Assembly (NCBI RefSeq): GCF_002844235.1
Contig: NZ_PGTS01000002.1
Span: 558,001-622,000 of the forward strand
DNA length: 64,000 bases
Direction: 5' to 3'
DNA from: Thalassospira povalilytica
GTDB taxonomy: Bacteria; Pseudomonadota; Alphaproteobacteria; Rhodospirillales; Thalassospiraceae
Of the stretch, positions 36,922 to 46,595 are shown piece by piece (the first letter of the stretch is position 1; every line of letters starts with the position of its first letter). The notes below the pieces were generated by a model, which saw only the letters and a program-made list of their open reading frames with translations, made no database searches and had not been told where the DNA came from. Made by a program: the position numbers and the translations under genes.

Positions 36922-36936
36922 GAGTTGCAACAACTC
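36922..36936. promoter_or_regulatory. Perfect inverted repeat upstream of dusB-ntrBC
   Basis: GAGTTG-CAA-CAACTC has 6-bp perfect arms and lies 51-65 bases before the dusB start, where an operator or promoter element would be expected. It does not match the NtrC consensus. No T-tract follows on either strand, so termination is unlikely. Confidence 0.4.
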
Positions 36937-37086
36937 TAAGCGTCTTGCGGAAATTATCGTTGCCTGACGCGGGTCCATCACATGCAAAGACCACAGTTCA
37001 GACGATAACAGACACCCCATCGACCCTGATGCCGACAGTGCCTCAATCCATTATCGGTCATGATATTGGCTTTATGGTTTCGGGGT

Positions 37087-37893
37087 CTAGCCGACAATAT
37101 ATCCGGTAACAAGCCGCACACCCGGAAAGGCCAGCGTCAAAAGCAGCCATGCACCAAGGACAAACCGAACAGCCATGCGCCCGCGCAGCGTTGATTTTTC
37201 ATGGATGAAGATCAAAACGCAGATCGTGGCAAATCCAAGCAAGGTCAAAAGCATCTTGTGATCAATTGCCCAAAGGCTGCTGCCTTCGACATAACGCAGC
37301 GCAAAGCCTGATACGATCCCGATAATCAGAACCCAGGCGGACCATTTCAAAAACCCCACCAGCATATATTCGCTGTCGCGAAGTGGCGGCAACCGGCGGC
37401 TCCAGCGTGTTGGTTTACGGTGCTTAAGGGCATGTTCCTGCACGATATAGGCCATCGCGGCAATCGCCGCCAATGTTACCAGCGCATAGGTCACAAGCGA
37501 ACTTCCGATATGCGCCCAAAGCCAGCCGGAATAAAGCGCAGGCCCGGTTACAGTCGGCGGCACATGTTTGCCAAACAGATTGAAGATCGCAGCAAGCAAC
37601 GCAAACAGAAGCAGGTAACCGCCAATATATCCGGCAAGCCGCCAGACCTGATGGGGGCCTTTGCAAATGACAAGCCCGCCAAAAATCATGATGACAGACA
37701 GTTCGGACCAATGCAGGGCCGCTGCGAACCCGCGCGACTGGACTTCCTCACCGCTCAGACCAAGTACGACCATCGTTCCGATCGCCGCCAGGCAAATCGA
37801 TCCATACAGCCATATATCACGCTTGGGTTCGGCCCGCATGATCTGGGCTGTCAGCGGCAGCAAGGCCAGAATATGAATATAGGCAGCAAGCAT
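37087..37893 (-). CDS. CcsA/YpjD-family membrane protein
   Basis: The protein has about eight hydrophobic spans. It matches the cytochrome-c-assembly (CcsA/CcmC) superfamily in its simpler YpjD form, including the tryptophan-rich Ser-Gly-Trp-Leu-Trp-Ala-His-Ile segment near residue 122. In full CcsA proteins this WWD-like region and flanking histidines handle haem. Members of the YpjD type are found beside unrelated genes and their role is not settled. I chose ATG at 37893 (268 residues); a GTG seven codons upstream at 37914 is possible. Confidence 0.75.
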   Translation of the reverse strand: MLAAYIHILALLPLTAQIMRAEPKRDIWLYGSICLAAIGTMVVLGLSGEEVQSRGFAAALHWSELSVIMIFGGLVICKGPHQVWRLAGYIGGYLLLFALLAAIFNLFGKHVPPTVTGPALYSGWLWAHIGSSLVTYALVTLAAIAAMAYIVQEHALKHRKPTRWSRRLPPLRDSEYMLVGFLKWSAWVLIIGIVSGFALRYVEGSSLWAIDHKMLLTLLGFATICVLIFIHEKSTLRGRMAVRFVLGAWLLLTLAFPGVRLVTGYIVG

Positions 37894-38014
37894 GTGTTGG
37901 TCCGTTTCTGTCACAAGACTTCGATAAGACTTGAAAAACCAAATGGCGACTTGGCAAAGGCTTCGCAGAAAGATAGCCTGCGGCGCAATTCAGACAAGCC
38001 ATGGCATCACGTTT

Positions 38015-39217
38015 ATGACCAAAAAAATCGGGGTTGTCATCGTTGCAGCTGGCAGCGGTAACAGATTTGGCGACCCAATACCAAAACAATATCACACGCT
38101 TGGCGGCAAAACACTGCTTGGCCATTGTATCGAATGTTTTGCCCGCCATACATCCCCTGAACTTGTGCAAGTGGTGTATAACCCCGCACATCAGAACTGG
38201 TATGATGGCGCGATTGCAGCACTCGGGGCTGATATCACCACCCTGCCCGCACCGATTGGCGGCGGCGTGACGCGCCAGCAATCGGTCCTGAATGGCCTGC
38301 GCGCGCTGTCAGCACGAAAGCCCGATATTGTTCTGATCCATGATGCGGCACGACCGGGTATTTCCGATGACGTGATTACCCGCGTGATCAAGGCGCTGGA
38401 AACCCATGCCGGCGCCATTCCCACTTTGCCGGTCGCCGATACCATCAAACAGACATCCCGCGATGGCGTGATCACGAAAACCATCCCGCGCGACACATTG
38501 CAACGTGCACAAACGCCACAAGGCTTTGTCTTTGAAACCATTCTGGCCGCGCATGAACAATTCGAAGGCCAGGAATTCACAGATGATGCAGCACTGCTTG
38601 AGGAACTTGGACTTGACGTGATGTGCGTCGAAGGCACATCGGCAAATGACAAGATCACAAAACGCGATGATTTTGACCGCGCCCACGACTGGATCGACAG
38701 CACCAACAAGGATAATGCATCTATGCAGCAGGAAGAATACCGTGCCGGTACCGGCTTTGACGTTCACCGTTTTGCCCCCGGTGACCATTGCATCCTGTGC
38801 GGTGTCAAAGTGCCGCATACCGCACGTCTTGACGGCCATTCCGACGCGGATGTTGGCTTGCACACCCTGACCGATGCCATTCTCGGGGCCATAGGGGCCG
38901 GTGATATCGGCCAGCACTTTCCGCCCAGCGACATGCAATGGAAAGGTGCCGCATCTGATATTTTCCTCAAACATGCAGCCGATCTTGTCCGCAAGCGCGG
39001 TGGCCGCATCGTGAATGTCGATCTTACGCTGATTTGTGAACGTCCCAAGATCGGCCCCCACACCAAAGCCATGCGCGAAAAGGTGGCCGAAATTCTCGAA
39101 ATCGATGTCAATCGCGTCAATGTCAAAGCCACCACGACCGAACGCCTTGGCTTTCCCGGACGCGAAGAAGGCATTGCCGCCCAGGCCGCGGCAAGCATTG
39201 CCCTGCCGATCGGCTGA
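38015..39217 (+). CDS. ispDF: Bifunctional IspD/IspF isoprenoid enzyme
   Basis: This 400-residue fusion catalyses two non-consecutive MEP-pathway steps: CTP transfer to methylerythritol phosphate (IspD) and cyclisation to the 2,4-cyclodiphosphate (IspF). The IspD half (about 1-225) starts with Ala-Ala-Gly-Ser-Gly-Asn-Arg-Phe and a Lys-Gln-Tyr. The IspF half (about 240-400) has Asp-Val-His-Arg-Phe, Gly-His-Ser-Asp-Ala-Asp and Thr-Thr-Glu-Arg-Leu-Gly-Phe. ATG at 38015 was chosen because the IspD fold starts directly after it; the frame is open 28 codons further upstream. The fusion is typical of alphaproteobacteria. Confidence 0.96.
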   Translation: MTKKIGVVIVAAGSGNRFGDPIPKQYHTLGGKTLLGHCIECFARHTSPELVQVVYNPAHQNWYDGAIAALGADITTLPAPIGGGVTRQQSVLNGLRALSARKPDIVLIHDAARPGISDDVITRVIKALETHAGAIPTLPVADTIKQTSRDGVITKTIPRDTLQRAQTPQGFVFETILAAHEQFEGQEFTDDAALLEELGLDVMCVEGTSANDKITKRDDFDRAHDWIDSTNKDNASMQQEEYRAGTGFDVHRFAPGDHCILCGVKVPHTARLDGHSDADVGLHTLTDAILGAIGAGDIGQHFPPSDMQWKGAASDIFLKHAADLVRKRGGRIVNVDLTLICERPKIGPHTKAMREKVAEILEIDVNRVNVKATTTERLGFPGREEGIAAQAAASIALPIG

Positions 39218-39250
39218 TCATTCACCTGAGATAAATCTGATAGATACAGC

Positions 39251-39278
39251 AAAGGGCAGGATTATGATCCTGCCCTTT
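39251..39278 (+). terminator. Terminator of ispDF (probably bidirectional)
   Basis: Perfect 12-bp arms AAAGGGCAGGAT and ATCCTGCCCTTT surround a four-base loop. The tail GTATTTG is only moderately T-rich. It lies between the convergent ispDF and yciB genes and could serve both. Confidence 0.75.
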
Positions 39279-39306
39279 GTATTTGAACATCAGTTGGCCG
39301 ACGTTT

Positions 39307-39870
39307 TTACGAGGCCGCGGAACCGCCTTCTTCTTCCGGCAATTGATGTTTCATCAGAACCGGTACCTGCGCCATGCCAAAGACCATGGTGATCGGCATA
39401 ATTCCCCAGACCTTGAAGGCCACCCAGGTATCGGTCGAAAAATTGCGCCAGACGAATTCATTCACCACGGCAAGAAACACAAAAAAGAACGCCCAGCGCC
39501 AGGTAAGAATGCGCCACCCTTCGTCGGTTGCCTTGAACGCACTTTCAAGAACCAGTTTCAAAAACAGCTTCCGCGCCATCAAACCACCAAACAGGATGGC
39601 CGCGAACAACAGGTTCACAATTGTCGGCTTGATCTTGATGAACAGATCGTCATCGAGATACAGCGTCAATCCGCCAAAGACGATCACAAAAACCCCGCCG
39701 ATCAACGGCATAACCGGAATGGTTCGGGCAATCACATAGGACGTAATCAGCGCAACAACCGTTGCTGCCACAAATACGGCCGTTGCCGTCATCAGATTGG
39801 TCGTCGCATTGACCCCGAAGAAAAGGATCAACGGCCCCATTTCCAGGGCCATTTTGGTAAGCTGGTTCAT
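39307..39870 (-). CDS. yciB: Inner-membrane protein YciB / septation protein A
   Basis: The 187-residue protein has about five to six hydrophobic spans and the family features Pro-Leu-Ile-Leu-Phe-Phe near the start and a Trp-Arg-Asn-Phe-Ser-Thr-Asp-x-Trp-Val segment near 140. YciB/IspZ proteins affect cell envelope synthesis and septation; the mechanism is unknown. ATG at 39870 is preferred over GTG at 39879. Confidence 0.9.
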   Translation of the reverse strand: MNQLTKMALEMGPLILFFGVNATTNLMTATAVFVAATVVALITSYVIARTIPVMPLIGGVFVIVFGGLTLYLDDDLFIKIKPTIVNLLFAAILFGGLMARKLFLKLVLESAFKATDEGWRILTWRWAFFFVFLAVVNEFVWRNFSTDTWVAFKVWGIMPITMVFGMAQVPVLMKHQLPEEEGGSAAS

Positions 39871-39934
39871 TAAAAGCACTTCACTTCATGAATTGAATTT
39901 GTGCCATCCTAGGGGGCCAAGACAATCGATGCAA

Positions 39935-40291
39935 TCACATCAACCGTGATCCGGCTCCCAATTGTCCCTGTAGCCATGAAACGTAGTCGTGATTGCCACG
40001 CCCCAATGGAATTTCAAGAATGCAGGGCACCTCATAGGGATGATGTTCTTCAACCCATTTGGCCAGAAACTGGGCCTTGTTTCGTGATGTTTTCAGAAGC
40101 ACGACCAGTTCGCTTTCTTCTTCAACATCGCCATTCCATTCATAAATCGCCGTCATCTGGGGCAAAACATTCGCACAAGCAGCAAGCTTTTCACGGATCG
40201 CACCCCCGGCGATGACGCGTGCGATTTCCATGTCCGGTACAGTGACATAAAGAAACGACATTTCACTGTCCTGAAATCCGGCTTCTGTCAT
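39935..40291 (-). CDS. cutA: Divalent-cation tolerance protein CutA
   Basis: The 118-residue protein has the trimeric CutA1 core with Ala-Ala-Cys-Ala-Asn near residue 36, Tyr-x-Trp-x-Gly and Glu-Glu-Glu-Ser-Glu near 58, and His-Pro-Tyr-Glu-Val-Pro near 86. An alternative ATG ten codons in would give the more usual 108 residues. The biochemical role is linked to copper tolerance but not settled. Confidence 0.9.
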   Translation of the reverse strand: MTEAGFQDSEMSFLYVTVPDMEIARVIAGGAIREKLAACANVLPQMTAIYEWNGDVEEESELVVLLKTSRNKAQFLAKWVEEHHPYEVPCILEIPLGRGNHDYVSWLQGQLGAGSRLM

Positions 40292-40381
40292 TGCGATTGC
40301 TCCATGGTTGATAATCCGTCACACTGGATAACAGACGATGTTTATGACACCAATCATATCATAACGGTGCGGGGAGTACCG

Positions 40382-40633
40382 ATGACGGGGAAAAAACATT
40401 CGAAACCCACCGACTTACAACTTGAATGGCTTCGCCGTGGCTTAAGCCAACCTGGTGGTAAATTGCCGCTATTTGATGGCAACGGCAAACAAATCAGCGA
40501 AAAAACTGTCCGCAGCTGCATTGAACATGGCTGGGCGGCCCCATGGTTTGACAACCCTGTCAAACCCGATTGGCTGATTTGCAAACTGACCGATGAAGGA
40601 CGCCGGGTCGCAAGCGCCATCAGCGACAATTAA
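40382..40633 (+). CDS. Small hypothetical protein
   Basis: This 83-residue protein is not recognised. ATG at 40382 follows a GGGGAG ribosome-binding site, and the frame extends 26 codons upstream without support. The sequence has a lysine-rich start, then a helix-rich body with a Thr-Asp-Glu-Gly-Arg-Arg-Val segment near the end that resembles the wing end of small winged-helix proteins. That resemblance is weak. It lies divergent from cutA. Confidence 0.6.
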   Translation: MTGKKHSKPTDLQLEWLRRGLSQPGGKLPLFDGNGKQISEKTVRSCIEHGWAAPWFDNPVKPDWLICKLTDEGRRVASAISDN

Positions 40634-40725
40634 ACCGACCACGGTCATTTGCATCCCATCACCAAAGCATACTGATCCGATCATCCTGGCACGGGGTATC
40701 AATATATACCCCGTTCACAACATGC

Positions 40726-41316
40726 ATGTTCGTCATGACCTTGCTCAGAACTCTGCCGGTTTTCCTGACCATCCTGATATGTTGCGCCCTGCCCAGCCCG
40801 TTACAGGCAAATGAGGCTGATGACGCCGACCCGTGGCAAATCTGGAAGCGGGATGGTGTGCACGCCCTGATGCGCCATGCGGTCGCCCCGGGAACCGGTG
40901 ATCCGGTCGATTTCCACATTGGCGATTGCAGCACACAACGAAACCTTGATCAAACCGGTCGCGATCAGGCCCGCGAAACCGGCCGTAAAATCAGGGAAAT
41001 GGGGATCAGGATTGATTTGGTGCTAAGCAGTGAATGGTGCCGATGTGTCGATACGGCGACATTGCTGGACCTGGGCCCGGTCAGCAAGAAGCCATCACTG
41101 AATTCATTCTTCCGCGATCGCAGCACAGAAAGCGTGCAAACCCGCCAAATAACCGATTTGTTGTCGGAACTGCCGCCGGGCACCAAAACACTGTTGGTAA
41201 CACATCAGGTCAACATCACGGCCCTGACCGGAATATATCCCCGATCAGGTGAAATCATTCTGATCAGGCCGACGGAAAACGGCAAAATAGAAACACTTGC
41301 CCGTCTGATGCCATAA
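40726..41316 (+). CDS. Exported histidine-phosphatase-family protein
   Basis: The 196-residue protein has a signal peptide (cut near Leu-Gln-Ala-Asn, residue 29) and the histidine phosphatase signature as Met-Arg-His-Ala near residues 49-52. The second catalytic region, Val-Thr-His-Gln-Val-Asn, lies near 163. It belongs to the short SixA/phosphoglycerate-mutase-like branch. A periplasmic location is predicted. Substrate unknown. Confidence 0.82.
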   Translation: MFVMTLLRTLPVFLTILICCALPSPLQANEADDADPWQIWKRDGVHALMRHAVAPGTGDPVDFHIGDCSTQRNLDQTGRDQARETGRKIREMGIRIDLVLSSEWCRCVDTATLLDLGPVSKKPSLNSFFRDRSTESVQTRQITDLLSELPPGTKTLLVTHQVNITALTGIYPRSGEIILIRPTENGKIETLARLMP

Positions 41317-41362
41317 CCGGATCAAGCGACCATTTGTGATCAAATTTCTGTTGGGAAGATAT

Positions 41363-41439
41363 TGGTCGGAGCGAGAGGATTCGAACCTCCGACCCCCTGC
41401 ACCCCATGCAGGTGCGCTACCAGGCTGCGCCACGCTCCG
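41363..41439 (-). tRNA. tRNA-Pro (GGG)
   Basis: On the minus strand a full cloverleaf can be drawn: acceptor stem CGGAGCG/CGCTCCG, D-arm GCGC/GCGC, anticodon stem CCTGC/GCAGG around a loop with GGG, and a T-loop TTCGAAT. Discriminator A is followed by an encoded CCA. Anticodon GGG reads CCC and CCT proline codons. It lies downstream of merR. Confidence 0.96.
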
Positions 41440-41507
41440 ACCGTATAGATGCGCTCTGTGGCGCGGCTCGATAAATAGCGGCGCCACGCCAAAGACGCAA
41501 ATGATTT

Positions 41508-41990
41508 TTACGGATTTTTTTTGACTTCCTGCAGGCTCGCCCGAAGGATGCCTTGCAGCTCTTGCAATTCACCCAGAACGCTTTGCAGTGCCGATTTATC
41601 AATCGATGCGTCAGCAGTACCAGACGCCACACCGCGAGCAACATGGGCGGATGTGCTTTGCTGTTCGGCTTCGGAAGCACTGACCGTAATTTCAGACGGC
41701 AACTTACCTTTGTTCTGATCAAGAAGCTTCTGGACACCTTTGATGGTGAAACCCTGATCATGAAGCAGCGAGCGGATATTTGCCAGAAAGTCGATATCTT
41801 CCGGACGGTAATAACGACGCCCACCAGCACGTTTCATCGGCTGGATCTGTGGAAACTTGGATTCCCAGAATCTCAGCACGTGCTGTTGAAGACCAAGCTC
41901 CTTCGCGGCCTCGCTAATTGTGCGAAAAGCAGAGTCAGACTTTGCTGAACGGCGGGTTGATCCCGCCGCAGCCCCCAAGTTCGTTTTCAT
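41508..41990 (-). CDS. MerR-family regulator downstream of ihfA
   Basis: The 160-residue protein has a MerR helix-turn-helix at about residues 22-90 with Leu-Arg-Phe-Trp-Glu and [10 protein letters not shown] motifs. A coiled tail of low complexity follows. It has no visible metal-binding cysteines. The pairing with ihfA is conserved in alphaproteobacteria, and the target is unknown. Confidence 0.88.
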   Translation of the reverse strand: MKTNLGAAAGSTRRSAKSDSAFRTISEAAKELGLQQHVLRFWESKFPQIQPMKRAGGRRYYRPEDIDFLANIRSLLHDQGFTIKGVQKLLDQNKGKLPSEITVSASEAEQQSTSAHVARGVASGTADASIDKSALQSVLGELQELQGILRASLQEVKKNP

Positions 41991-42002
41991 GAGTTCTTTT
42001 TC

Positions 42003-42293
42003 TTAAGCGTTAATTCTGGCTTTCAGAACCTGTGACGGCCGGAAAACAAGCACCTTCCGCGGAAGGATCGGTACTTCTTCGCCCGTTTTCGGGTTCCGAC
42101 CGATACGCTGTCCTTTCTGACGAACAGAGAAGCTCCCGAACGAGGAAATCTTCACTACTTCGTCTTTGATCAGCGCCGTCGAAATTTCATCAAGAACGGT
42201 TTCGAGTAGCTGGGCGGACTCGTTCCGCGACAGACCTACTTCTTGGTAAACGGCTTCTGCGAGATCCGCACGGGTAATCGTTGTTTCCGACAT
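42003..42293 (-). CDS. ihfA: Integration host factor subunit alpha
   Basis: The 96-residue protein has the HU/IHF fold and the DNA-bending arm signature near residues 46-65 (Ile-Ser-Ser-Phe-Gly-Ser-Phe-x-Val-Arg, then Gly-Arg-Asn-Pro-Lys-Thr-Gly-Glu). Thr-Arg-Ala-Asp-Leu-Ala near the N-terminus favours alpha. It lies 12 bases upstream of merR. Confidence 0.96.
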   Translation of the reverse strand: MSETTITRADLAEAVYQEVGLSRNESAQLLETVLDEISTALIKDEVVKISSFGSFSVRQKGQRIGRNPKTGEEVPILPRKVLVFRPSQVLKARINA

Positions 42294-42453
42294 ATCAGGC
42301 CGCCTCCTTATTACGGGACTTTATACACAAGGCTATATCTGGTGGCGAAATCAGTCAATATCAACAGGATACACTGCTTTGCGGCGGAATGTTGTGATTT
42401 TTGCGGAAATGCCGTGTTTTTCCGCCCCAAAGCTGCAATCCGATCGCGGGGTT

Positions 42454-43425
42454 TTACCAGCGGACCAGCGAAGCACCCCAGGTAAATCCGCCGCCCATTG
42501 CTTCAAGGATCACGATGTCGCCGCGTTGGATGCGACCGTCATGGACAGCCTCGGACAGCGCTAGCGGGATCGATGCCGCCGATGTATTGGCATGCCGGTC
42601 AACGGTGACAACAACCTTGTCAGGCGAAATACCGAATTTTTTGGCCGTACTGTCAAGAATACGACGGTTGGCCTGATGGGGAACCAGCCAGTCAATTTCA
42701 GATGCATCAATTCCGGTATCAGCAAGAACTTCGCGAATAACACCGGCAAGATTGGTCACCGCATGACGGAAGACTTCCTTGCCTTCCATGCGCAGATGCC
42801 CGACGGTCTGCGTCGCAGACGGACCGCCATCGACATACAGCAATTCGTATTTGCTGCCATCGGAATGCAGACGGCTGGCAAGGATCCCCTGGTCATTGAT
42901 GGTCCCCGCCCCTTCGACAGCCTGGACAACGACAGCACCGGCACCATCACCGAACAACACACAGGTCCGGCGGTCTTCCCAGTCAAGGATGCGCGAAAAG
43001 GTTTCTGCACCGATGACAAGCGCGGTTTTGGCCTGTCCGTTGCGGATATACATATCCGCCGTCGTCAAACCATAGACAAAGCCCGAACATACTGCCTGCA
43101 CGTCAAAGGCAAAGCCCGTAACGCCAAGACGGTTCTGAACCTTGGTCGCGGTTGCCGGAAATGTGTTGTCCGGGGTCGCCGTCGCGACAATGATCAGGTC
43201 GATGTCTTCGGCGGTTACACCGGCATGATCCATCGCCTTGACGGCAGCTTCATAGGCAAGATCGCTGGTGGTTTCGCCGTCGGCTGCAATGTGGCGCTGA
43301 CGAATGCCGGTACGCGCCACAATCCATTCATCAGACGTATCGACGCGCTTTGCCAGATCATCATTGGTTACAACATTTGCAGGAAGGTATGAGCCGCAAC
43401 CAATAATGCGAGAACGAACTGTCAT
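42454..43425 (-). CDS. fabH: 3-oxoacyl-ACP synthase III
   Basis: FabH starts fatty-acid synthesis by condensing acetyl-CoA with malonyl-ACP. The 323-residue thiolase-fold enzyme has catalytic Cys113 in Val-Cys-Ser-Gly-Phe, a His near 250 in Pro-His-Gln-Ala-Asn and an Asn near 280 in Ala-Asn-Thr-Ser. The C-terminal Gly-Gly-Gly-Phe-Thr-Trp-Gly is typical. It lies 42 bases downstream of plsX. Confidence 0.97.
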   Translation of the reverse strand: MTVRSRIIGCGSYLPANVVTNDDLAKRVDTSDEWIVARTGIRQRHIAADGETTSDLAYEAAVKAMDHAGVTAEDIDLIIVATATPDNTFPATATKVQNRLGVTGFAFDVQAVCSGFVYGLTTADMYIRNGQAKTALVIGAETFSRILDWEDRRTCVLFGDGAGAVVVQAVEGAGTINDQGILASRLHSDGSKYELLYVDGGPSATQTVGHLRMEGKEVFRHAVTNLAGVIREVLADTGIDASEIDWLVPHQANRRILDSTAKKFGISPDKVVVTVDRHANTSAASIPLALSEAVHDGRIQRGDIVILEAMGGGFTWGASLVRW

Positions 43426-43467
43426 GATTTGGGGACCGCCAGTTATCTTGATGTGTTGGTGAGTTTA

Positions 43468-44544
43468 TCAGTCGGCTTGACCAGCCGGAACTGCGACTTC
43501 CTGCTCGACGTTTTCCAGTCCGGTCATCGCCTGTTCAAAAGCTGCAAGTTCATCTTTGATGCTGTCATTGAGTTTGTTGACGATAAGGTCATGACAAACG
43601 CCAATGGCATTGGAAAAGCCGAGTGCATCGGTGCCGCCATGACTTTTCACAGCAATACCGTTAAGCCCAAGCAGCATCGCGCCGTTATAACGTCGCGGAT
43701 CCATACGGTCGCGGAAACGCTGCAATGAGCGGCGGGCCAACAAATAGCCGACCTTCGCAAAGAAGGAGCTTTTGAATGTTTCACGCAGGAAATGTACCAG
43801 AAGACGGGCGGTACCTTCGGCGGTTTTAAGCGCCACGTTACCGGTAAAGCCATCGGTGACAATCACATCAACCGTGCCCTTGGCAAGGTCATCGCCTTCG
43901 ACAAAGCCTTCGAAACGGATTGGCAGATCGATATCGCGCAGGATCGCGGCAGCCTTTTTGACAGACTCGTTACCCTTAAGTTCTTCGATCCCGACATTGA
44001 GCAAACCGACCGACGGTTTTTCAAGGCCGAACAAAATGCGGGTAAACACTTCGCCCATCAGTGCAAATTGCACGAGGTTGTTTTCGTCGCATTCAATATT
44101 GGCACCCAGATCCAGCATGACGGTCTCGCCACGCTGGGTCGGCATGTATGTCGCGATTGCCGGGCGGTCGATGCCGCGGACGGTTTTCAGCACAAACTTG
44201 GCCATGGCCATCAGGGCACCGGTGTTTCCGGCAGACACGACACCTTGCGCGTCCCCTTCTTTCACGGCGTTGATGGCAAGACGCATACTGGAATCACGGC
44301 GCTGGCGCAGGGCGACAGAAGGCTTCTCTTCCATCGAGACTTCCTGCGATGCGTGGCGAACCTCGCTTACGGCTTCCAATGCAGGATATTTCGCAAGCAT
44401 CGGCTTGAGCCGTGCTTCATCACCAAACATCAGAAACTTGAGATGGGGCAGCCGTTTAAGTGCGATTTCAGCACCTGCTATGACCATCTCTGGCGCGTGG
44501 TCTCCTCCCATCGCGTCAAGTGATATGCAAACCTGTTCAGGCAA
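43468..44544 (-). CDS. plsX: Phosphate acyltransferase PlsX
   Basis: PlsX makes acyl-phosphate from acyl-ACP for phospholipid synthesis. The 358-residue protein begins with Leu-Asp-Ala-Met-Gly-Gly-Asp-His-Ala-Pro, the family signature, and has Ser-Ala-Gly-Asn-Thr-Gly-Ala near residue 105. Length is standard. plsX-fabH order is widely conserved. No rpmF gene is present between DUF177 and plsX. Confidence 0.97.
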   Translation of the reverse strand: MPEQVCISLDAMGGDHAPEMVIAGAEIALKRLPHLKFLMFGDEARLKPMLAKYPALEAVSEVRHASQEVSMEEKPSVALRQRRDSSMRLAINAVKEGDAQGVVSAGNTGALMAMAKFVLKTVRGIDRPAIATYMPTQRGETVMLDLGANIECDENNLVQFALMGEVFTRILFGLEKPSVGLLNVGIEELKGNESVKKAAAILRDIDLPIRFEGFVEGDDLAKGTVDVIVTDGFTGNVALKTAEGTARLLVHFLRETFKSSFFAKVGYLLARRSLQRFRDRMDPRRYNGAMLLGLNGIAVKSHGGTDALGFSNAIGVCHDLIVNKLNDSIKDELAAFEQAMTGLENVEQEVAVPAGQAD

Positions 44545-44737
44545 CGTATTCTCTTATGGTTGTTCTAAAATTTCTGAACCGGATATCCGGCAGGTCAGCC
44601 ATATGGCTAAGCACGGTCAACTGGTGGCCGGAACGCCCGTAATTACCGGAATTCTCGACCAGATACAAGGTAAAGCCGAGCCAGTTATACAGACCATCCC
44701 CTCTTTGCGCACCGCCATAGTGCCGGCCAAAAGTGAA

Positions 44738-44757
44738 ATGCCGGTAAATACCGGCAT
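44738..44757 (-). terminator. Hairpin between DUF177 gene and plsX
   Basis: On the minus strand ATGCCGGT and ACCGGCAT form an 8-bp stem with a four-base loop, followed by TTTCACTTTT. It follows the DUF177 stop by 43 bases and may reduce transcription into plsX, which would then need its own promoter in 44545-44737. Confidence 0.55.
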
Positions 44758-44800
44758 ATTCAAGCACCCTAATTCTCAGGCTTTTGGCCGTTTGCAGCCG

Positions 44801-45382
44801 TCAATTTTTCTTTTCAAGCTTGTCTTTAAGACCGGCAAGCTGTGCAAACGGGTTCGGACGTTTTTCTTCGTCAGCTTCTTCTTCGGTTTTGACCGCTGCT
44901 GGCAGTTCCGCACCTTCCTTGCGCGGATACGGGTTCATGGCAACGGCCAGAAACTGTGCCACGACCTCGCCCAAATCGATTTTGCCATCGACCAACGGTT
45001 CCGGCTGATCAAGCAACGCCATTAGTTCTTCTTCTGACAGGTCTTCCAGATCATCCGGATCAGACGGCAAGTCGTCTTCGGATACATGCGGTGAAAACAG
45101 AACTTCAATGGTGTCTTCGACCAGTTCAGGAACCGGTTCGAGCGTCGCAACGCAATTCTGTACGATTTCGGCCGTCATCGGTCCGCGCACAGTGACTTCG
45201 CCATTCGACGCGGTACTGATCGTCAATTCCGCCTTCAGGCTGTCAATGGACACAAGCTCGAAACGCTTGGCCAGTGCGGCGCGTTCCTTTTCATTGGCTT
45301 CGATCGCCAGCTTTTCTTTCGCGCTTACCTGTTCGTCCGTTTTGACGATACGCGAAAATTCGGGTGCGAAGGTATCAGGCAT
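44801..45382 (-). CDS. DUF177 (YceD) family protein
   Basis: The 193-residue acidic protein belongs to the YceD/DUF177 family, usually encoded before rpmF-plsX-fabH and linked to 23S rRNA or large-subunit assembly in plants and bacteria. The central Arg-Gly-Pro-Met-Thr-Ala-Glu-Ile-Val-Gln-Asn-Cys segment is the conserved core, with a single Cys in place of a CxxC pair. The tail is charged and ends in lysines. Confidence 0.85.
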   Translation of the reverse strand: MPDTFAPEFSRIVKTDEQVSAKEKLAIEANEKERAALAKRFELVSIDSLKAELTISTASNGEVTVRGPMTAEIVQNCVATLEPVPELVEDTIEVLFSPHVSEDDLPSDPDDLEDLSEEELMALLDQPEPLVDGKIDLGEVVAQFLAVAMNPYPRKEGAELPAAVKTEEEADEEKRPNPFAQLAGLKDKLEKKN

Positions 45383-45398
45383 CAGGTCTTTCTTTCTA

Positions 45399-45956
45399 TT
45401 ACGGGGCAGTCACGGCAAGTTTGGGCGCATCGGGAAAATGCACAACACCGCGCTGCAAATCTAAAATAGGCTGTTTGGCAAGGGACGCCAGTGCATCATG
45501 CACATAGCCGACCATCGCCATAAGCTGTTCATCGGACACCTCTGTGTCCGCATAAAGGTTGCGGTTCAATGCGGCGGCGAGTTCAGCCGCGCCGGATTGA
45601 ACTCCTTCCTCATAGGCAACGATCCGACCATGATAGGATTCTGACATCTTGCGGATCCTTTTGAGGATTCCGACATCGCCAATGCCCATCTCGCGCATGT
45701 TCTGATCAAGATCGGCAAACATCACATCAAAGATGTTCTGTGCCAGATCCTTGTCCCCTTCGTCGGCTTTCAAACGACGAAACAGAACAAATGCATGGAC
45801 CAGAATCAGGTCAAACCGTCCCTCCATCGTGTCGGGAACGCCCAGCTTTGCATAAAAGTCCGGCTGGCGTGCCTGGGTTACCATTGCGGTGTAAAGTTCA
45901 AAGGCAGCAGTTTGCTTGCGGTCTTTTTTCTTAAGCCATCCAAACAACAGTAACAC
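45399..45956 (-). CDS. Ubiquinol-cytochrome c chaperone (CBP3-like)
   Basis: The 185-residue protein matches the CBP3/UQCC1 family, which helps assemble cytochrome b of the bc1 complex. The conserved stretch Gln-Ala-Arg-Gln-Pro-Asp-Phe-Tyr-Ala-Lys-Leu-Gly-Val-Pro-Asp near residues 29-43 and Asp-Leu-Asp-Gln-Asn-Met-Arg-Glu-Met-Gly-Ile-Gly-Asp near 82 are diagnostic. It lies 16 bases upstream of DUF177 and is divergent from bamE. Confidence 0.93.
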   Translation of the reverse strand: MLLLFGWLKKKDRKQTAAFELYTAMVTQARQPDFYAKLGVPDTMEGRFDLILVHAFVLFRRLKADEGDKDLAQNIFDVMFADLDQNMREMGIGDVGILKRIRKMSESYHGRIVAYEEGVQSGAAELAAALNRNLYADTEVSDEQLMAMVGYVHDALASLAKQPILDLQRGVVHFPDAPKLAVTAP

Positions 45957-46104
45957 TCCTTCGTTGACATTCCTGTCATGGCACGCAGAATGCCGTAAAT
46001 CTTTTTCGGGTCATCTCTGCCCCGATCATTGCCCGGCAATATCATGCGCCTAGCGCAGAAACTCAAGGCAATTCCGGTTAGGTTTCAACAAGAGGGTCGC
46101 TCTG

Positions 46105-46563
46105 GTGAGCTTCATGCATAACAAAATTACCCGCTTTCCCCTGATCATGCTGGCAGGATTGGCTGTTGTCTATGTCTCGGCATGCAGCCCGCGGATCGCC
46201 ACACGCGGCAACGCACCGGACCCAGAACTGCTTGAACAGATCTCGGTGGGAGAATCGACCAAGGGTGATGTCACCGATATTCTTGGCTCTCCGTCCACGA
46301 TTGCCGCCTTTGACGAAAATGTCTGGCTTTATATTTCCAGAACCACCGAAACAGTTGCCTTTTTCGAGCCGGAAACCGTCGAACAGAAAGTGATCCTGAT
46401 CAGCTTTGACGCCGCCAACCGTGTCGAAATCCTGAGCCAGTATGACCTTGAAGACGGCAAGCCTGTCATCCCGACCGATCGGGTAACACCAACTGCCGGT
46501 CGTGAAATAACGATCCTTCAGCAGCTGTTTGGCAACCTTGGCCGGTTCAGCGAAAACAAGTAA
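46105..46563 (+). CDS. bamE: Outer-membrane assembly lipoprotein BamE
   Basis: BamE is a small lipoprotein of the BAM complex that inserts outer-membrane barrels. The 152-residue precursor has a signal ending in Val-Ser-Ala-Cys and the SmpA/OmlA domain with Gly-Glu-Ser-Thr-Lys-Gly-Asp-Val near residues 48-55 and Trp-Leu-Tyr-Ile-Ser near 75. GTG at 46105 has AGAGGG at good spacing; ATG at 46114 is the alternative. Confidence 0.9.
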   Translation: MSFMHNKITRFPLIMLAGLAVVYVSACSPRIATRGNAPDPELLEQISVGESTKGDVTDILGSPSTIAAFDENVWLYISRTTETVAFFEPETVEQKVILISFDAANRVEILSQYDLEDGKPVIPTDRVTPTAGREITILQQLFGNLGRFSENK

Positions 46564-46595
46564 AAGCTGATCAGCAACGTTTCATCGTTGCCACC

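Noticed and set aside
44537..44767. A 76-codon minus-strand frame between DUF177 and plsX, where rpmF (ribosomal protein L32) is often found
   Set aside because: The translation has none of the L32 features (basic, Cys-rich or Pro-Lys start) and overlaps the plsX start. No rpmF was found here.
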